DNA from: Streptomyces abikoensis
GTDB taxonomy: Bacteria > Actinomycetota > Actinomycetes > Streptomycetales > Streptomycetaceae
DNA: 64,000 bases
Reading direction: 5' to 3'
Assembly (NCBI RefSeq): GCF_014648775.1
Contig: NZ_BMRT01000005.1
Coordinates: forward strand, 186,001 to 250,000
The translations under genes were made by a program, and so were the position numbers. Below, piece by piece: positions 60,641 through 64,000 of the stretch (the stretch's first letter is position 1; every line of letters starts with the position of its first letter). Below the pieces are notes generated by a model that saw only the letters and a list, made by a program, of their open reading frames with translations, was not told where the DNA came from and did not search any database.

Positions 60641-62017
60641 GTGGTGGGAGCCATCCGGTCAGCCGAGGGCGGTCCGCTGCGCCGTACGGCCCGGAGCGCC
60701 GGCCGGGTGCTGCGCGCTCCCTTCCGGTGCGCGGCGCGGGGCGTGCGCCGGGCGACGCACGCGCACGGCGCGGGCGAGTCGGGCCTGGGCAAGCTGATCG
60801 AGCTCCACGCGGTGAATTCCGCCGGTGACGTGTTGATCACGATCGCCCTGGCGTCGACCGTGTTCTTCTCCGTGCCCACGGATCAGGCGCGGGGGCGGGT
60901 GGCGCTCTACCTGGCGGTGACGATGGCGCCGTTCGTCTTCCTCGCGCCGGTGATCGGCCCGCTGCTGGACCGGGTGCCGCACGGCCGGCGGGCGGCGATG
61001 GCCTCCGCGATGCTGGCCCGTGCCCTGCTGGCGCTGATGATGTCGGGCGCGGTGGCGAGCGGCGGGCTGGAGCTGTACCCGGCGGCGCTGGGCGTGCTGG
61101 TGGCGTCGAAGGCGTACGGGGTGGTGCGCTCGGCCGTGGTGCCGAGGCTGCTGCCACCGAGGATCGCGCTGGTGAAGGCGAATTCCCGGGTGACGCTGGG
61201 CGGCCTGCTGGCCACGGGCCTGGCGGCCCCGCTGGGCGGGGCGCTGCACCAGCTGGGGCCGCAGTGGCCGCTGTACGGGGCGTGCGTGGTGTTCGCGTTC
61301 GGGACGTACCTGTCCCTGTCGTTGCCGCACAAGGTGGACTCGGCCAAGGGGGAGGCCCGGGCGCGGCTGGCCGCTCCCGAGTCCCGGCGGCGCGGCAGGT
61401 GGTGGGGGCGGGCCGGGGCTCCCGGGCTGCGGACCGTGGGGGCCTCGGTGCTGCACGGGCTGCAGGCCAACGGCGCGCTGCGGATGCTGTCGGGGTTCCT
61501 GACCTTTTTCCTGGCCTTTCTTTTGCGAGTGCATCCGCTGGGCGGGTTGAGTCCGGCGTTCTCGCTGGGTTTCGTGGCCGTGGCGGCCGGCGCGGGGAAC
61601 GCGCTGGGGACGGCCATGGCGGCGCTGCTGCGCTCGCGCGGGCCGGAGAAGACGATCGCGCTGGTGCTGTCGGTGACGCTGGGGACGACAATCGTGGCGG
61701 CGGTGCTGTTCGGCGCGTTCATGGTGGTCGTGGTGGCGGCGGTGGCGGGGATCTCGCAGGCGCTGGGGAAACAGTCGCTGGATTCCCTCATTCAGCGGGA
61801 CGTGCCGGAGGAGGTGCGCACCTCCGCGTTCGCCCGTTCGGAGACCCTGTTGCAGATGTGCTGGGTGGTGGGCGGGGCCATCGGGATCCTGCTGCCGCTC
61901 AACGGGGTGGTGGGGATGTCCGTGGCGGCGGCGTTCCTGGCCCTGGGGGCGGCCACTGCCGTACGGGGGCTGCTGGCGGCCGCCCGGCGCGGCTCGCCGC
62001 ACCCGCGCGTGGCCTGA
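60641..62017 (+). CDS. MFS transporter
   Basis: About 458 residues. A basic cytoplasmic N-terminus (about 55 residues) precedes twelve hydrophobic segments: LIELHAVNSAGDVLITIALAST, APFVFLAPVIGPLLDRVPHGRRAAMASAML (typical loop 2-3 motif), VPRLLPPRIALVKANSRVTLGGLLATGL, and the second half from LHGLQANGALRMLSGFLTFFLAF. This is a DHA3-related Streptomyces type near mqn genes. GTG 60641 and 60644 are possible starts; the ribosome site is poor. Substrate unknown. Confidence 0.85.
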   Translation: MVGAIRSAEGGPLRRTARSAGRVLRAPFRCAARGVRRATHAHGAGESGLGKLIELHAVNSAGDVLITIALASTVFFSVPTDQARGRVALYLAVTMAPFVFLAPVIGPLLDRVPHGRRAAMASAMLARALLALMMSGAVASGGLELYPAALGVLVASKAYGVVRSAVVPRLLPPRIALVKANSRVTLGGLLATGLAAPLGGALHQLGPQWPLYGACVVFAFGTYLSLSLPHKVDSAKGEARARLAAPESRRRGRWWGRAGAPGLRTVGASVLHGLQANGALRMLSGFLTFFLAFLLRVHPLGGLSPAFSLGFVAVAAGAGNALGTAMAALLRSRGPEKTIALVLSVTLGTTIVAAVLFGAFMVVVVAAVAGISQALGKQSLDSLIQRDVPEEVRTSAFARSETLLQMCWVVGGAIGILLPLNGVVGMSVAAAFLALGAATAVRGLLAAARRGSPHPRVA

Positions 62018-62043
62018 TGGGAGGGGCCCGATAGCCTGCCCGC

Positions 62044-62559
62044 ATGACCGTTACTGATGACCTCGCGGTGTCGGGTCGCGCCTCCGGGGAGCTCGGCCGC
62101 GGCAAGCGCCGCCGCGCCGCTGCCGCCGTCGGGGCCGTGGCCCTCGGGCTCGTCGCCCTCACCGCCTGCGACAAGCCCACGCCGCTGGCGACCGTGACCG
62201 TCGGTTCGACCACGGTGACCTCCGAGGCCGCCTGCTACGACGACGGCAACTCCCTCGGCAATGAGAAGGTCGCGTCCTGCCTCAAGGAGAGCGGGGGCGA
62301 GACCGTCAAGGCGTCCATGGAGGACAAGCTCCGCTTCGGCGTCGACCCGAAGATCGCCGACGAGGGCTGGACCATCTTCATCAACGGCCAGCCCGCCGAG
62401 CAGGAGCCGAACAAGAAGACGTACCGGACGATCCCGGCCAGCGCCTTCTTCGCCGGCGGCCAGGGCGGTGCGGCCGCCAAGACGCAGGTCAGCATCGTCG
62501 AGGTGAGCACGGGCAAGGCCCTGGGCGTCTGGAACTTCACCGTCGAGCGCGAGTCCTGA
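62044..62559 (+). CDS. DUF2771 lipoprotein
   Basis: 171 residues. A basic N-terminus (GRGKRRRAAAAVGAVALGLVALTAC) ends in a lipobox LTAC with lipid Cys near residue 42. The mature domain (TVTVGSTTVTSEAACYDDG; FGVDPKIADEGWTIFINGQ; GVWNFTVE) matches DUF2771, an actinobacterial extracellular beta-sandwich. ATG 62044, 26 bases after the MFS stop, and 11 bases before mqnB, so the genes probably form one operon. Confidence 0.87.
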   Translation: MTVTDDLAVSGRASGELGRGKRRRAAAAVGAVALGLVALTACDKPTPLATVTVGSTTVTSEAACYDDGNSLGNEKVASCLKESGGETVKASMEDKLRFGVDPKIADEGWTIFINGQPAEQEPNKKTYRTIPASAFFAGGQGGAAAKTQVSIVEVSTGKALGVWNFTVERES

Positions 62560-62570
62560 CCCCGCGACCG

Positions 62571-63359
62571 ATGCGAGTTCTCGTCGTCACCGCCGTCCCG
62601 GCGGAACGTGACGCCGTGACCGCCGCCGCGCCGGAGCGGCGGGAGTTCCCGCTGCCCGGTGGCGCCGTGCCGCACCGGGTGGTGCCGGACGGCGGCGCGG
62701 TGGTGTGCGACGTGCTGGCCGCCGGTGTCGGCCCGGCCGCCGCGGCGGCCGGGGCGGCGACGGCGCTGACCGCCGCCGCGCTCGCGGGCGCCCCCTACGA
62801 CCTGGTGGTCTCGGCGGGCATCGCGGGCGGCTTCGCGCCCGCCGCGCCCGTCGGCGCCCTGGTGGTGTCCGACGCGGTGGTCGCCGCCGACCTGGGCGCC
62901 CAGTCCGGCGACGGCGGTTTCCTGTCGGTCACCGAGCTGGGCTTCGGCTCGCACGCCCACCGGGCCCCGGAGGAGCTCGTCCGGGCCGTGGCCGGGGCGA
63001 CCGGCGCGGTGCGCGGCGCGGTGCTGACCGTGTCCACCGCCACCGGCACCGCCGAGCGGGCCGGGGAGCTGGCCGCCCGTCACCCGGGCGCGGTGGCCGA
63101 GGGCATGGAGGGCTTCGGCGTCGCCGAGGCCGCGGCGGCCCACGGGGTGCCCGTGCTGGAGCTGCGGGCGGTGTCCAACGAGGTCGGGCCGCGCGACAAG
63201 GGTGCCTGGCGCATCGGGGAGGCGCTGCGGGCGCTCACCGAGGGCTTCGCCGGGCTTTTTCCGGTTCTCGCGGCATCTCCGGTCCTTCCGGTATCGGATT
63301 CTTCTTCCGGTTCGTCGCCTGCCACATTGGCCGAATCGCTGCCTGCTCAGGGGGGCTGA
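62571..63359 (+). CDS. mqnB: Futalosine hydrolase
   Basis: 262 residues of the nucleoside phosphorylase/hydrolase fold. MqnB removes the base from (aminodeoxy)futalosine to give dehypoxanthine futalosine in the alternative menaquinone pathway of Streptomyces. Seen: RVLVVTAVPAERDAV, VLAAGVGPAAAAAGAA, VVSAGIAGGFAPAAPVGALVVSD, LTVSTATGTAERA, EGMEGFGVAEAAAAHGVPVLELRAVSN (substrate-binding ME motif) and RDKGAWRIGEALRAL. The C-terminal tail after FAGLFP is Ser/Pro-rich and variable. One base separates it from mqnD. Confidence 0.94.
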   Translation: MRVLVVTAVPAERDAVTAAAPERREFPLPGGAVPHRVVPDGGAVVCDVLAAGVGPAAAAAGAATALTAAALAGAPYDLVVSAGIAGGFAPAAPVGALVVSDAVVAADLGAQSGDGGFLSVTELGFGSHAHRAPEELVRAVAGATGAVRGAVLTVSTATGTAERAGELAARHPGAVAEGMEGFGVAEAAAAHGVPVLELRAVSNEVGPRDKGAWRIGEALRALTEGFAGLFPVLAASPVLPVSDSSSGSSPATLAESLPAQGG

Positions 63360-63360
63360 C

Positions 63361-64000
63361 ATGAGCGCGCCGCTCAAGATCGCTTATTCGCCGTGTCCCA
63401 ACGACACCTTCGTCTTCGACGCCTGGGCCCACGGCCGGATCCCCGGCGCGCCCGCCCTCGACGTCACCTTCGCCGACATCGACATCACCAACGGCATGGC
63501 CGAGCGCGGTGAATTCGACGTGCTGAAGGTGTCCTACGCGGTGCTGCCGTGGGTGCTCGACGAGTACGCGCTGCTGCCCTGCGGCGGGGCCCTGGGGCGC
63601 GGCTGCGGCCCGCTGGTGCTGACCCGCGAGGCGGACGGCCCGGCGGACGCGGCGGAGCTGGCCGGGAAGACCGTCGCCGTGCCGAGCGAGCGCTCGACGG
63701 CCTATCTGCTGTTCCGGCTGTGGGCGGCCGCCGAGGTCCCCGGCGGGGTCGGCGAGGTCGCGGTGCTGCCCTTCCACGAGATCATGCCGGCCGTGCGGGA
63801 CGGCAAGGTGGACGCCGGACTGGTCATCCACGAGGCCCGCTTCACCTACGGGAACTACGGGCTGCGCAAGCTCGCCGACATGGGCGAGCACTGGGAGGGC
63901 ACCACGGGCCTGCCCATTCCGCTGGGCGCCATCATCGCCAAGCGCTCGCTGGGCGCGGAGCGGCTGCGGGAGCTGGCCGAGACGGCCCGCACCTCGGTGC
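63361..64000 (+). CDS. mqnD: 1,4-dihydroxy-6-naphthoate synthase, 3' end outside window
   Basis: At least 213 residues before the window ends. MqnD converts cyclic de-hypoxanthine futalosine to 1,4-dihydroxy-6-naphthoate in the futalosine menaquinone pathway. Family landmarks: LKIAYSPCPNDTFVFDAWAHG at the start, FDVLKVSYAVLPWVLDEY, GRGCGPLVLT, PSERSTAYLLFRLW, and HEARFTYGNYGLRKLADMGEHWE, a periplasmic-binding-protein-like fold. ATG 63361 follows mqnB directly, confirming the operon. Confidence 0.95.
   Translation, partial: MSAPLKIAYSPCPNDTFVFDAWAHGRIPGAPALDVTFADIDITNGMAERGEFDVLKVSYAVLPWVLDEYALLPCGGALGRGCGPLVLTREADGPADAAELAGKTVAVPSERSTAYLLFRLWAAAEVPGGVGEVAVLPFHEIMPAVRDGKVDAGLVIHEARFTYGNYGLRKLADMGEHWEGTTGLPIPLGAIIAKRSLGAERLRELAETARTSV

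Overview
This is a chromosomal window from a high-GC actinomycete, almost certainly Streptomyces or a close relative. Support: about 70% GC with the third-position bias of Streptomyces, frequent GTG (and a few TTG) starts, several starts with no Shine-Dalgarno sequence, and typical families: a DmdR1-type iron regulator, an XRE-DUF5753/DUF6879 regulatory cluster, the futalosine menaquinone genes mqnB and mqnD, DUF3027, DUF2771 and DUF2530. From memory, the gene set and order resemble the S. coelicolor region running from citrate synthase and dmdR1 down to mqnB/mqnD.

Layout. 1-6 kb: partial citrate synthase diverging from pdxH, a structured non-coding segment, a PAS sensor, a SIS-domain protein and dmdR1. 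6-13 kb: an alpha/beta hydrolase-fold protein lacking its nucleophile, an FAD monooxygenase, a double VOC protein, a SnoaL-like protein diverging from a TetR repressor over two matching operators, a secreted propeller-like protein and serC. 13-24 kb: a fused FAD/Fe-S oxidoreductase, then a tightly coupled cluster (AtuA-like protein, acyl-CoA carboxylase beta and biotinylated alpha chains, acyl-CoA dehydrogenase, enoyl-CoA hydratase, TetR) that looks like a branched-chain or isoprenoid acyl-CoA degradation operon. 24-28 kb: an I36 protease inhibitor, an exported hydrolase, and a TetR-hydrolase pair behind a doubled CTAG operator. 28-33.4 kb: accessory, regulator-rich DNA with a three-gene ECF sigma cassette and a whiJ-like cluster of small genes that includes a 33-residue zinc-ribbon-like ORF. 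33.4-48 kb: phosphotransferase, GNAT, a stand-alone dynamin-like GTPase, aldo/keto reductase, ArsP/DUF318 permease, 2',3'-cyclic phosphodiesterase, MarR-MFS pair, PASTA lipoprotein, NCS2 purine permease with DUF2530, a CtpE-like P-type ATPase and tRNA-Lys(CTT). 48-64 kb: secreted and envelope proteins (amidase, lipoproteins, Ser/Thr kinase, poly-gamma-glutamate hydrolase), a decayed methyltransferase, a sacsin/Hsp90-type ATPase protein, DUF3027, a second MFS, DUF2771, mqnB and the start of mqnD.

Functional themes. Central metabolism is represented by citrate synthase, PLP recycling, serine synthesis and menaquinone synthesis. Catabolism is represented by the carboxylase operon, whose last gene is a TetR regulator; a GCAAGC-AC-GCTTGC palindrome in front of the first gene is its natural candidate target. 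Several small regulatory modules carry visible paired operators. I saw no prophage, insertion sequence, transposase, integrase, CRISPR array, rRNA or recognisable antibiotic gene cluster. The best candidates for undescribed biology are the ECF-sigma cassette, the small-gene XRE cluster, the lone dynamin-like GTPase and the paired-hairpin element downstream of pdxH.

All family assignments are from reading the sequence and from memory of the families; no database search was run.
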